DNA of 64,000 nt, taken from assembly GCA_014155875.1 (NCBI GenBank), contig JACEFZ010004157.1:184501-248500 (forward strand), in the 5' to 3' direction. The notes under the pieces are model-generated. The model saw only the letters and a program-made list of their open reading frames with translations, did no database searches and was not told the origin of the DNA. How positions within the stretch are numbered: position 1 is the first letter of the stretch; every line of letters begins with the position of its first letter. The translations under genes were made by a program, and so were the position numbers. Of this stretch, positions 54,661 to 64,000 are shown piece after piece. This DNA comes from Cepaea nemoralis (lineage: Eukaryota; Mollusca; Gastropoda; Stylommatophora; Helicidae).

Positions 54661-57600
54661 CGGTCGGTTAGCGAGGTAGGGGTATCCCCTATAAAAGGAG
54701 ATGTAAGACGCCTCCTTTCCTCCGTTAGTCTACGGGACACCCTTGGGCAAGGTGGAGTACCCGTTTAGCCCCCTAATCAGGGTTACGTGAAGCCATGGAA
54801 GCAGGTGGTGGATGGAGTGTGAGAGTAGCCGACAGATTGTTGTTGGTTATGGTCTGCACTCTGTGACGATAGGCAGATGATCTCATCAGTAGAGACAATG
54901 GCTATGGCCACGGACTAGTACAGTCACTGCCCAAGAGGAAAGCAATGGTAAACTACCTTCTGCAAAACTTGCCAAGAAACCATAACAACCATGAAAAAAA
55001 ATATAATAATAAAGAGATCTGGTGGCGAGACCCCCCAGGCCAGGCAGATCAGATAACACCGGGGAAGAGTGTGACACGGGGGCCAGTACTAGTAATCGTG
55101 ATGACGGAGTTAATCCTGACTGTGGTACCAAAGAAATCCCCTGTGCCATACTAAGAAACAGATTGAGAATAGAATAGGAACGTGGGATGTGAGACGTCTG
55201 TATGAGGGAAAGCTTAAAGTAGTATGTGATGAGATTGAGAGGTTAAATATTCAAATTTTAGGAATTAGTGAACATCGTTGGAGAGACAAAGGACATTTTA
55301 CAAATGAAAATTGAAGTCCTTTCATATATTCTGGTAAAGACGTCGGGGGCAACAGCTGAGTGGCATTTTGTTTAGATAAAACAACTGTAAAAGCTTTAAT
55401 GGGATATAACCCAGTTAGTGATGGAATCCTCAATATCAGGCTTAAAGGCAGTCATAAAAACACAACTCTCATACATATATATATATACTTTAACAACAGA
55501 GGAGGAGGAAATTGAAAATGTCTACAGCACACTGCAAGACACGTTAAATAAGATTAGTCATAATGATATAATAATGATGGGAGATTTTAATGCTAAAGTA
55601 GGTACAGGAAGAGATGAAAATGAGAGAAACGTTTTAGGAAAATTTTGATTGGGAAAAAGAAATGAGTCAGGTAATAAATTAATTGAATTTTGCACTGAAA
55701 ATGAGTTAACGATAACAAACATACTTTTTAAACAACACCCAAGAAGACTCTTCACGTGGAAGTCCCCGGACAGAATTACCAAAAATCAGATAGATTATAT
55801 TTTAATACAAAGAAGATGGAGATCAAGCATAACATTTGCAAAAACCCTACGAAGTGCAGACTGTGATACAGATCATCAGTTATTAGAAGCAGATCTGAAA
55901 TTAAAACTCAAAAAGCTTACCCGAGGACCAAGGTCACTTTGTTTTGATCTCACAAAAATACCAGATGCATTCACCGTAGAAGTTAGGAATCGTTTTGGGG
56001 TCTTGATGTCTGTACAAGAGGAAATGACACCTGATGAACTGGCAGTACAAGCTAGAGATATCTTGATAACTGCAGCCAAAGATTTAATTCCGACCAGGAC
56101 TAAGCAACATAGGCCATGGATTACACCATGCACATTAGAATTAATAAAACAACGAAGGGAACTGAAACAGAAAGGAGAAACCGATAACAGTAGGATGAAG
56201 TATAAATCTTTAACACGAGAAACAAGAAATAACACAAGAATGGACAAAAACCAATATATGCAAGACTGTTGTATTAAAATTGAGAAATTTTATAAAAAGT
56301 GGAAGAGATTAGAAATGTTCAAAGAAATGAAGTTATTGACAGGAAATGTTCAACCTCAATTAAATGTTACCTGTGACAAGTTTGGAAATACCTTAACAGA
56401 ATCTCTACAAATTCTAGCTAGACAAATTCTAGAAAGATGGCAGGAATATTGCAGTGGAATGTATGATATGAGTGACAGTGAGGATATGAATGATATACAT
56501 GAACCAATGACAGCAGAGACAGAACCTAAACCCTCATTAGATGAAATTGCATGGGCAATAAAGAACCTGAAGAATGGTAAATAACCTGGATGTGATGAGA
56601 TACCAGCTGAGCTAATTAAAGCAGAAGGAGAAGAAAGCATACAAATCTATCGCGCATTATGTAAAAAGATATGGAAATATGGTATATGGCCAAAAGATTG
56701 GAAGAGAACTATATTCATTCAAACACCAGAAATAGTTCAACCTGAAATTATGCACCAACTATAAAACAATTGCACTGCTCAGTCATGCAAGTAAAATTCT
56801 ACTAAAAATCATAATGACTTCGTAAGCAAATTTAAGAAGAGATTAACGTGATTCAAGCTGGATTTAGACAAGGAAGAGGAACAAGAGATCACATTCTCAA
56901 TATGTGTTTAATAATAGAGAAGTGCAGATAATTTAATGTAAACCTATTCTCATGTTTTGTGGATTATTCAAAGGCATTTGACTGTGTACAACATAAGAAG
57001 CTTTGGGAAATCATGAGGAATATGGGCATCACATGTAGTACAACTCATAAAAATGCGCTATCTAGACCAACAAGCAGCGGTTAGAACAGATGGCGCGACA
57101 TCAGATTGGTTTGACATCAAGCAAGGAGTCGGTCAGGGATGTGTACTGTCCCCTTATTTGTTTAACCTGTACGCCGAAAATATAGTGAGAAATGTCAGAG
57201 ATGATATAACCAGGGAACTATATGATGCCCTAAATATCGGTGGTCTTGACATACCATAGATTCAGTATGCTGATGATACAGTATTACTATCCACATCACA
57301 GAATGGTATAGAAAACGTAATAACCTCAACAAAAAGAAATAGTGAAAATCACAACTTATATCTTAACATAGCAAAAACAAAGATAATGCATACAGATAAA
57401 ACTACTATGGAGAAAGAAATATATGTTAATGAGGAAAAATTGGAGGTGGTGGACAATTTTCAATATCTTGGGTCATTGATTACCAACAACGGTGACACAA
57501 TGAAAGAAATTAAACGACGACTGTCAGTTGCTCTTCAAAGACTAAAACAACTGAATAAATTATGGAATGGAACAGATAGAACTACAAAAATTAGAGCTTT

Positions 57601-58025
57601 AAGAGCATGCATCTTTCCCATTGCAACATACGCCTGTGAGACCTGGACACTTACTAAACAAGCTGAACAGCGCATAAATGCCTTTGAATACAAATGTTAT
57701 AGATGGGTTCTAAGAATATCTTGGGTAAAGAAATGAAGAAATGCATCCATACTTCAAGGGTTGAATATTGAAGAAGGTTGGCTATTAAAGACGATAAAAC
57801 AAAGAAAATTGAAATATTTTGGTCACTTGAAACGTCACGAAAGTTTGGAGAGAACAATAATGGACGGGTATATGCCTGGGAAGAGAGGAAGATGAAGGCC
57901 AAAGAGAAGCTGGGTGCAGGATGTGACGGATGATCTCCAGATCGGACGCGGGACATCTTGCTTGTGATCGAGAGGTTTTCCGGAAGGTTGTTATGGGGGA
58001 GATTTTCTACAAAGGACATGCTGCT
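54661..58025 (+). mobile_element. Near-full-length RTE-like LINE, inactivated
   Basis: 54661-55160 is a GC-richer 5' region. The polyprotein follows in order: apurinic-type endonuclease (WDVRRLYEGKLKVVCDEI, ILGISEHRW, IMMGDFNAKVGTG, KNQIDYILI, DTDHQLLEA); a long open frame of 311 codons at 55649-56584; reverse transcriptase with SKAFDCVQHKKLW, IKQGVGQGCVLSPYLFNLY and QYADDTVLLS; then VVDNFQYLGSLITNNGD, TYACETWTLTKQAEQRIN and GYMPGKRGR. The endonuclease GDFNAKVG and catalytic YADD are intact. Stops interrupt the frame near 55312, 55360, 55647, 56582 and 57259, with frameshifts near 56740-57000. Total length of about 3.3 kb is usual for RTE-type LINEs. Confidence 0.9.
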
Positions 58026-58079
58026 GAATGAATGGGTAGATACGGTTATTGTACACAGTAAACAACTAGTTTAGTTAGT

Positions 58080-58222
58080 TAGTCTTTCCTCTTGAGCCTA
58101 AGGCGGCGCATAGGGCAGAAGTCATGGCTCTCCATGTCTGGCGGTTCGCTGCTACCCTTTGTAGATCCTGGATGTTCACTTGGCCGTTGAATGAGCCTTC
58201 TCTGATGATGGTTCTATGCAGG
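58080..58222 (-). mobile_element. LINE C-terminal fragment of another family
   Basis: The minus strand reads GSFNGQVNIQDLQRVAANRQ then TWRAMTSALCAALGSRGK, the usual last residues of LINE polyproteins (DLQ..A..R..WR..T). It is short and 5'-truncated. Confidence 0.6.
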
Positions 58223-58225
58223 GTC

Positions 58226-58895
58226 TCTGAACAACTAGGGTTAGAATTAAATTGTAAGAAAACAGAGTCAAAACATCTGATGGCATGTGCCTTGAAGATA
58301 TTTGAGCAAGAATCGTTATGGTGGTGGTAGCCGTTTGCAATATGGAAAACAAACTGACCAATAAAATGATGTCAATTGTAACGACTAAAAGAGTGTTGCA
58401 GTGCTACATAGAACCTGTACTTGTGTATGTGTTGCAGTGCTACATAGAACCTGTACTCGTGTATGTGTTGCAGTGCTACATAGAACCTGTACTTGTGTAT
58501 GGATGTGAAACGTGGACAATGAGCAGACAAGCTGAAAAACATCTGATGGCTGTGGAAATGAGGTTTCTGAGGAAAATGCAAAAGAATTCCCTGGACAGAC
58601 AGAAAACAAAAACAATGAGCAAGTTATACAAGAGGCAAATGAAAGCCACAAAGTGAATAGAGAAATTAGACGTTGACAGTCAAAGTTTTTTTGACAAATT
58701 ATGGGAAGTAATAAGTCGGATAACTTGGCGACAACTGGCAATATTGTGGGAGAATGAACAAGGGGAAGGCAGAAAAGTCTTACCACATGTCATGGTCGAG
58801 ACAACAATACAGAGCTGTTCCACAACTCTGGTGATAGTGTAAGATGGTGAAACATGATCACCCATGCTTACCGGCATAACACATAATGATGAATG
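58226..58895 (+). mobile_element. LINE family Y, reverse transcriptase C-terminus and 3' end
   Basis: The plus strand reads EQLGLELNCKKTES, VLQCYIEPVLVY (three times), GCETWTMSRQAEKHLMAVEM and RFLRKMQKNSLDRQKT. The 3' end resembles family Y (DKLWEVISRITWRQL and a decayed remainder) with an ATAATGATGAATG tail. Confidence 0.78.
58393..58500. repeat. 36-bp in-frame triplication inside the LINE
   Basis: GTGTTGCAGTGCTACATAGA followed by ACCTGTACTTGTGTAT is repeated three times (58393-58428, 58429-58464, 58465-58500) with one C/T difference. It encodes VLQCYIEPVLVY in each copy. Confidence 0.97.
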
Positions 58896-58911
58896 TAGTT
58901 AACATGAGAAA

Positions 58912-58986
58912 GAAAGAAGGAAAGAAAGAAAGACAGACAGACAGACAGAAAGAAAGAAAGAAAGAAAGACAGAAAGAAAGAAAGAC

Positions 58987-59017
<31 letters not shown>

Positions 59018-59018
59018 A
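58912..59018. repeat. (GAAA)n/(GACA)n microsatellite
   Basis: Alternating GAAA and GACA tracts. Confidence 0.97.
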
Positions 59019-59279
59019 GTGCAACAGCATATTACGTCATACCATCGACACTATCGTCATTATCATGTATCAAGTCTATTGCAGAATGCAGCACTCGGGC
59101 CTGACTGAAAGACCCTTCATCTCTCGCCAGTTATGAGCACAACACGTACAACATGTTAACAACGTATACGGTAGGTAGTGAGTCAGTACAGGTAGCAAGT
59201 ATATCTGTAGAAACAACTGGATCAATCAATACACAATTGCATAAGAAAACCCAACGAGGCCTGATACCGATAACAAACA

Positions 59280-59518
59280 AACTCCATGACGTAGTGGCTA
59301 GCTGTCTTACATGCCAGGCCAGTGGTCATGGATTCGACTCACGTCCAGGCTGATTTATACAAATAATCTGAGTTGCTAGTTGGCCCCAGTGAGTACCAGG
59401 CAATGTCTTGGGCAGTAAAGGCTGTCGCCGTGATATTGACCTGATCACTCCTCGAGTGCTGATTGCTGTTAAAAAAATATAGTTCCGGCACCTTATGTCC
59501 ACTACTCTATTAGACTGT
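59280..59518 (+). mobile_element. SINE family B copy
   Basis: A box CATGACGTAGTGGCTAGCTG, B box ATGGATTCGACTCACG, then GAGTACCAGGCAATGTCTTG, GGCAGTAAAGGCTGTCGCCG, CTCGAGTGCTGATTGCTGTT and TCCGGCACCTTATGTCCACT. Confidence 0.72.
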
Positions 59519-59649
59519 GAAACGGGTGCACTATTTTTGTTTTCTCTTTTTAAAAATCAATAAAGATATTAACTAGAACAGTAGAGAACGTGCAGCTATC
59601 ATACATGAGCCACACCAAATGAGCATGCGATGGGGAGCCGGTTTTAAGG

Positions 59650-59815
59650 CCAGGAATGCTCATCAAGCGGAGCAGAAACACGTCATAGTTTGAGTACGAC
59701 GTGCAGGGGCATATTGTGTGTGTGTTGGGAGTGGGGTTCCAATTTCAACCCAGCCTAGAAAGCGCACCATACATGTTCTCGGAAGGAAAGGCGGCCGGTG
59801 CCACTGACCACAACA
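59650..59815 (+). mobile_element. SINE family B fragment
   Basis: GGGTTCCAATTTCAACCCAG with CTCGGAAGGAAAGGCGGCCG and GTGCCACTGACC suggest a diverged B box and body. Confidence 0.4.
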
Positions 59816-59819
59816 CCAA

Positions 59820-60190
59820 TTTGTCCACAAACCATGGCCACAACGTATACCTACCGTGGGTAGGTGGTCTAACAGTCTTGCCATGGCAACGGGATTTTCC
59901 ACGTGCACAACTTGGGCAAGCCTGTTTTTCGTCATTATCCGAAGAGGCTAGGTATTCTTAGGAATTCTATCTTGTTATCAAAGAGATCATGGAGACGTGT
60001 GATATCATTAGATACCAATGGTTTCTTGAAAAACTTTCCAGGCCTATCCAGGGTTCAATTCCCATGCCTTCAGAAAACGAGGAAGACACTGTAACCTCTC
60101 TGCCGCAACTTCCCCCGTAACACCATTTTATAATTATAAACCAGAAGTAGAAACTTTAGTGGATGACTTTGGTTGTACATTAACACAACC
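59820..60190. other. Unannotated stretch
   Basis: ACGTGCACAACTTGGGCAAGCC and TTTCGTCATTATCCGAAGAG resemble 27960-28010 (CGTGCACAATTTGCACGC, TTTCGCCCTTATCAAAGAAG), so both may be pieces of one more dispersed repeat. No gene is recognised. Confidence 0.3.
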
Positions 60191-60194
60191 TGAT

Positions 60195-60460
60195 ATCACA
60201 TTTGGAGGTGTCTGTGTCGAAATAGTTCATCCGTCTGCACCGCGATCTGAAGGTTGCGGGTTCATATCCGGACTACGTCATTCCGTTCACGCGTGGAACT
60301 TTCTTGAAGACTCCGGGTGGACAAGGTGGAGCTAAGGAGTTCATGCTCTGTGCGACGCTTTCCGCAGGCGTTCTGAGGAAAGAAACCGGGCCGTACGGAA
60401 TAAAATCCGGTGCGATGAAGTCGACCCTTACGCATTTAAACCGCTTATAACGTCACCTTT
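60195..60460 (+). mobile_element. SINE family F copy
   Basis: B box GTTGCGGGTTCATATCC, then GACTCCGGGTGGACAAGGTG, TCATGCTCTGTGCGACGCTT, GAGGAAAGAAACCGGGCCGT and TTTAAACCGCTTATAACG. Same family as 16266-16515. Confidence 0.7.
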
Positions 60461-60935
60461 ACACACATACACCCACAAAATCGCACGCCTGTTTACATCG
60501 GTGTAACCGATTATCTGTTACACACACGCACACAGTAGCAGATTAGCTGAACACACAGACCAGCCTTTGATTTGTACTGTCTGCAAACAACGTGACAAGA
60601 TATGACGTCGCTACCAAGGTCAAGGTGACAGCAGTCTGACCAATAGGGCATGATAACGTTGGCAGGGTCTGTCCTTTCGTAATCTCTCACTCCCATCCGT
60701 CTGTATAGTTAGGGAAATAGCTCCACAAAAAGCGTATCTTTATGACTGTTAAGATATTAGGTACGAACAGACCCATTTTCTTTTATAACTGACTAATTAA
60801 TTACTAATTTTAATTCTAGTTTCCAATTAATTCAAATTAATTCAATTATTTTCAAATTAATTCAATTAATTCAAATTCTAATTAATTCAGTTTACTATCA
60901 TTTTCATCATTATTGATTAGCTGTAATAGGTTTTG
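60461..60935. other. Non-coding stretch with an AATT-rich patch
   Basis: AATTAATTC-type short repeats occur at about 60790-60895; nothing else is recognised. Confidence 0.4.
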
Positions 60936-60939
60936 TTCA

Positions 60940-61640
60940 TTTGTTAAACATGCACGCATTTATACATTCATTTGTTCAACCTTTCAGTCAGGCATTTATT
61001 CATTTAATCATTCGTTCACTCTTTCGATTAATAATTAACTCGTTCACTCACTCACTCTCACAATCGCGCACATACTCACTCACACACGCACTCATTCACT
61101 CACTCATTCCCTTAGTAACTATTTCACTCAATAAATCATTCACGAACTCACTCTTCCACTGACTCAGTAGTTCACTCACTAACTCTTTCATTTACTAACT
61201 CTTACGCTCACTCATTTTGTCACAGAAACTAATTCTTTCACTCATTCATTATTTCATTCACTCATTATTTCACTCACTCATTCCTTCACTCATCCATAAT
61301 TATGATAACACTCATTCTATCTCTTATTCATTATTTCACTCACACCCTCGTGCGTTTGCTCATTTTTTTCACACATTGACTCTTACATTCATCCACTCAA
61401 TCGCTCTTGCACTCACTCACTCACTCACTCACTCACTCACTCACTCACTCACTCACTCACTCACATACTCACTCACTCACATACTCACTCACTCACATAC
61501 TCACTCACTCACTCACTCACTCACTCACTCACTCACTCACATACTCACTCACTCACTCACTCACTCACTCACTTACTCACTCACTTACTCACTCACTCAC
61601 TCACTGACTCACTGACTCACTGACTCACCCACCCACCCAT
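60940..61640. repeat. (CATT)n / (CACT)n tetranucleotide array
   Basis: Degenerate CATT/CACT repeats to about 61405, then nearly pure CACT with periodic CATA interruptions to about 61625, then CCCA. It translates as repeated SLTH. Confidence 0.97.
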
Positions 61641-61861
61641 GTGGCCATTCAGTTTTCACACACAGGGACAGTAACTAGCATAAATTTAAACTGCAAGTAA
61701 AGCAGATGCTTTATAAAAAATGTCTTTGAGATATGCTTCCATTCAAAGTAATTTCTACAGAATTAAAAAAAAAAAAAAGACAATTGGAGAGACAACAGCA
61801 ATAAATGAGTGAATACATGATTAAGTAACAAGAATTTACAACTAATTTTGTTTTACAATAG

Positions 61862-62112
61862 TCCATTCATCCATTATGTGCCATGCCAATAAGCGTGGGC
61901 GGTCATGTTTTGCCATCTCACTCGATCACCAGAATTGTGGATTAGCTCCGTGTTCCTTTCTCGACCATGCCACGTGGCCAAGCCATCCTGGTATTTACTT
62001 CTCGGTCTTCCCCTTGGTCTCTTCTCTTCGATCTTGCCAGTTGTCACCAAGTTCTCCAAGCCATTTCATCTCTTAACATGCCCAAACAATTTTGACTGTC
62101 TACGTCTAATGA
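61862..62112 (-). mobile_element. LINE 3' end, family Y
   Basis: The minus strand reads ENLVTTGKIEEKRPRGRPRS, KYQDGLATWHGRERNTELI and SGDRVRWQNMTAHAYWHGT-stop, followed by an ATGGATGAATGG tail. The reading frame of this C-terminal part is intact. Confidence 0.87.
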
Positions 62113-62159
62113 CTGTCATTATTATATTAAAAATAAATATTTTTTCCCCCGGGTTTCCA

Positions 62160-62388
62160 TCCTGTTTCAGGATATTGCGGTCAACACCAGCATCTTTCAG
62201 CTGTATGTTGATTCCTAGGCTAGATTACGCTTATCAGCACACCACGACTTTCTGAGCGACCGGCTCCATACTCTCATAAGTCACTGGCGCGACTCGAACC
62301 ACTTCTAATTCTCGTGCGCTCACGTCAACCACGAGAGTATTCGGGGTTAACGGAGAAAGCTGCTAACCCCTCGGCCAGGATATTGAAA
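62160..62388 (-). mobile_element. SINE family A copy, near full length
   Basis: On the minus strand the head TGGCCGAGGGGTTAGCAGCT (A box) and GTGGTTCGAGTCGCGCC (B box) are the best preserved of the family. They are followed by GAGCCGGTCGCTCAGAAAG and the 3' body, while the GCAATGGCAAAC core is decayed in this copy. Confidence 0.72.
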
Positions 62389-62419
62389 AGCAAAATTAGT
62401 GCGTATCATAAATTGCATG

Positions 62420-62760
62420 TGTGTTATTTCTCAACATAGTCCCCATGCCCAGAAATACAATTGGCCCACCTGTCCACTAGTGTCTTGATTCCGCTCTAAG
62501 AGGAACAATTGTTTGGATATGGCCTTAAACCGATTTTGCACCTCCTCCATTAGCCCGTTGTCATCTGCAAACCGACAATACTATTTTAATGGCCCAAACA
62601 AGTGACAGACCGATGGCGTCAAGTCTGGACTTTACATGTTGTTGGATGTTTGAAGCCTCCAGCTTCAGTGAACGCGTTGTATCTATTGCATGAACAGCCG
62701 CATGAGGGCGGGCGTTGTCATGCAACAACAGAGGAAGCAATAGCCACTATGCTACCCCGG
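62420..62760 (-). mobile_element. Mariner transposase C-terminal relic
   Basis: Across frame changes the minus strand reads LLHDNARPHAAVHAI, then SPDLTPSVCHLFGPLK, RFADDNGLMEEVQNRF and finally IKTLVDRWANCISGHGDYVEK-stop in pieces. These are the standard closing motifs of mariner transposases (HDNARPH, YSPDL.PSD.HLFG, L..RW.KC....GDYVEK). The third catalytic Asp position (PSD) reads PSV. The N-terminal half is absent. Confidence 0.85.
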
Positions 62761-62764
62761 CTCT

Positions 62765-63380
62765 CACGTCTTTGTACCTTACGCGATATCCCGATCACAA
62801 ATATTTATCTACATACCTGGCTATAAACCCGGCACAAACATACTTCTGTATAATTAGAGGAATAGCTCCACAAAAGCACATCTTTATAACTGTTGAGATA
62901 TCGCTGAGATATTGTTGTTTTTATAATTGATTAAGTGCGCCCACCAAAAAAAATAATAAATAAAATAAAATATCTGTATAGCTTTTGTGAGCTGAGTTGA
63001 GCAAGAACCCACACCACAACCCTCGGGACATTCCCACACGTGCCCTTCCCCATCTTCAACAACCAGTGAAGCTGGTGTGAATTCAGCACAAACAAAAGTC
63101 ATTTTAGCAATCATTAACTGCAAGATGTATAAGATTGACGACGACGGAAATACAGTAAGCGGAATCTGGTGTGGTTGCTGTATTTGTTTTTAAAGAAAGG
63201 TGTTGAGAATGTCGTAAAAGGAGAAGAAAAACAAAATTGAGGTATTGTGGACTAGACTAGAGATTGTTCATTAAAACTTCAAGGAAACGAAGACAAAAGT
63301 AAATGATGGCGCATATCAACAAAAGATATGGAATAGGGACATTAGCTTATGTGTACAAACAATCGGCAAGAGATGCAAAT
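62765..63380. other. Non-coding stretch
   Basis: AT-rich; TTAGAGGAATAGCTCCACAA AAGC at about 62855 echoes TTAGGGAAATAGCTCCACAA AAAGC at about 60710, so a short dispersed repeat is shared. No gene recognised. Confidence 0.35.
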
Positions 63381-63382
63381 AG

Positions 63383-63385
<3 letters not shown>

Positions 63386-63428
<43 letters not shown>

Positions 63429-63431
63429 GCA

Positions 63432-63465
<34 letters not shown>
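63386..63465. repeat. (CA)n microsatellite
   Basis: CA repeats with a short CACG interruption. Confidence 0.98.
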
Positions 63466-63468
<3 letters not shown>

Positions 63469-63599
63469 GCGCGGAAGGCTGAAATAACTCAACAACAAAT
63501 AACAATGTAAGCAACACCAACTGAACCAACATATAAGATGACAGAGAGGATTAGGGAGTCATGGTCGGCCATGTTTCTCCGCGTCAGCAATCTAATGGA

Positions 63600-63701
63600 G
63601 AAGAAAAAGAAGAAGAAGAAGAAGAAGAAGAAGAAGAAGAAGAAGAAGAAGAAGAAGAAGAAGAAGAAGAAGAAGAAGAAGAAGAAGAAGAAGAAGAAGA
63701 C
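63600..63701. repeat. (GAA)n microsatellite
   Basis: About 33 GAA units; yields polylysine in one frame. Confidence 0.98.
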
Positions 63702-64000
63702 TCATGGCGTCTTGAAAGAAGGGGCTTCTGCTTCCCATCTAAAATACGTATCCTCCTCAAGTCTCCAGTATCTTCGCTAAGAGGTTGGGTCTACCCCAAA
63801 GCATCATGGCTGCCAGGAGACAATCCTCATCGCATCAACCGTGAAGGGTCAGCTAGCAAGTCAGTGGACTATCTACAGAGCCACCAGGCGACGGAGAAAC
63901 AAAACAGAAAATATATCAATAATCTCTCTCAAAAATGGCAGGCCTTTCTCGCGGCACACGTGCATCGTCTGAATAACAGTTTTCTTCTACGCACGAACTT
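63702..64000. other. Unannotated end of window
   Basis: No recognisable gene or repeat; the window ends here. Confidence 0.4.

Noticed and set aside
55649..56584. 311-codon frame as a host gene
   Set aside because: It is the endonuclease-to-RT linker part of an RTE-like LINE, flanked in frame order by LINE motifs.
63538..63780. Polylysine protein
   Set aside because: Translation of a (GAA)n microsatellite.

Overview
The window is eukaryotic nuclear DNA with no bacterial gene organisation. It is extremely rich in microsatellites, minisatellites and decayed mobile elements. A bilaterian invertebrate is certain enough, and a gastropod-type mollusc is my best guess (inference). The reasons are tRNA-headed SINEs whose shared core recalls the Nin-type SINE domain, RTE-like LINEs ending in short simple repeats, and the only recognisable host gene, whose N-terminus looks like an invertebrate GATA4/5/6-type transcription factor.

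Host gene: two minus-strand exons, 32961-33414 and 30483-30836, join in phase 1 across an intron with good splice sites and encode the activation-domain part of a GATA4/5/6-like protein, including the SPVYVP motif. The zinc-finger exons were not found. They should lie on the minus strand at lower coordinates, so most of 1-30482 may be one long intron (inference). The upstream side, 33500-64000, would be 5' flank or a 5' UTR intron. A CpG-rich block at about 49180-49900 with several GATA-factor motifs is a candidate promoter or enhancer.

Layout: 1-4800 holds SINE and LINE fragments; 4836-7410 a compound satellite (24-, 25- and 26-bp units); 9000-11330 a LINE remnant, SINEs and an inverted repeat pair; 11380-12912 a 110-bp satellite; 13445-14160 minisatellites; 14846-15187 the first of three hAT-type MITEs; 16000-19500 SINE, LINE and (GA)n tracts; 21822-22660 a minisatellite; 24745-25870 a LINE; 26304-26655 a long (GATA)n array; 27439-27831 the second MITE; 28850-30365 a dispersed repeat pair; 30483-33474 the host exons with a LINE piece in the intron; 36490-37147 a (CT)n composite; 37395-38410 a LINE with an open RNase H ORF; 40430-41205 a LINE; 41587-42023 the third MITE; 42972-43782 a Tigger/pogo remnant; 43955-44833 a 36-bp minisatellite; 46780-48525 a LINE with a SINE inside; 50650-52240 two minisatellites; 52590-53790 an AT-rich minisatellite split by a LINE end; 53785-58890 a cluster of RTE-like LINEs including one nearly complete copy and an inverted-repeat element with a hammerhead-like core; 60940-61640 a (CACT)-type array; 62160-62760 a SINE and a mariner relic.

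No defence system, operon, CRISPR array or true tRNA/rRNA gene is supported. The most informative signals are target-site duplications proving recent transposition, minisatellites that grew out of SINE bodies, and the GATA gene with its possible regulatory DNA.
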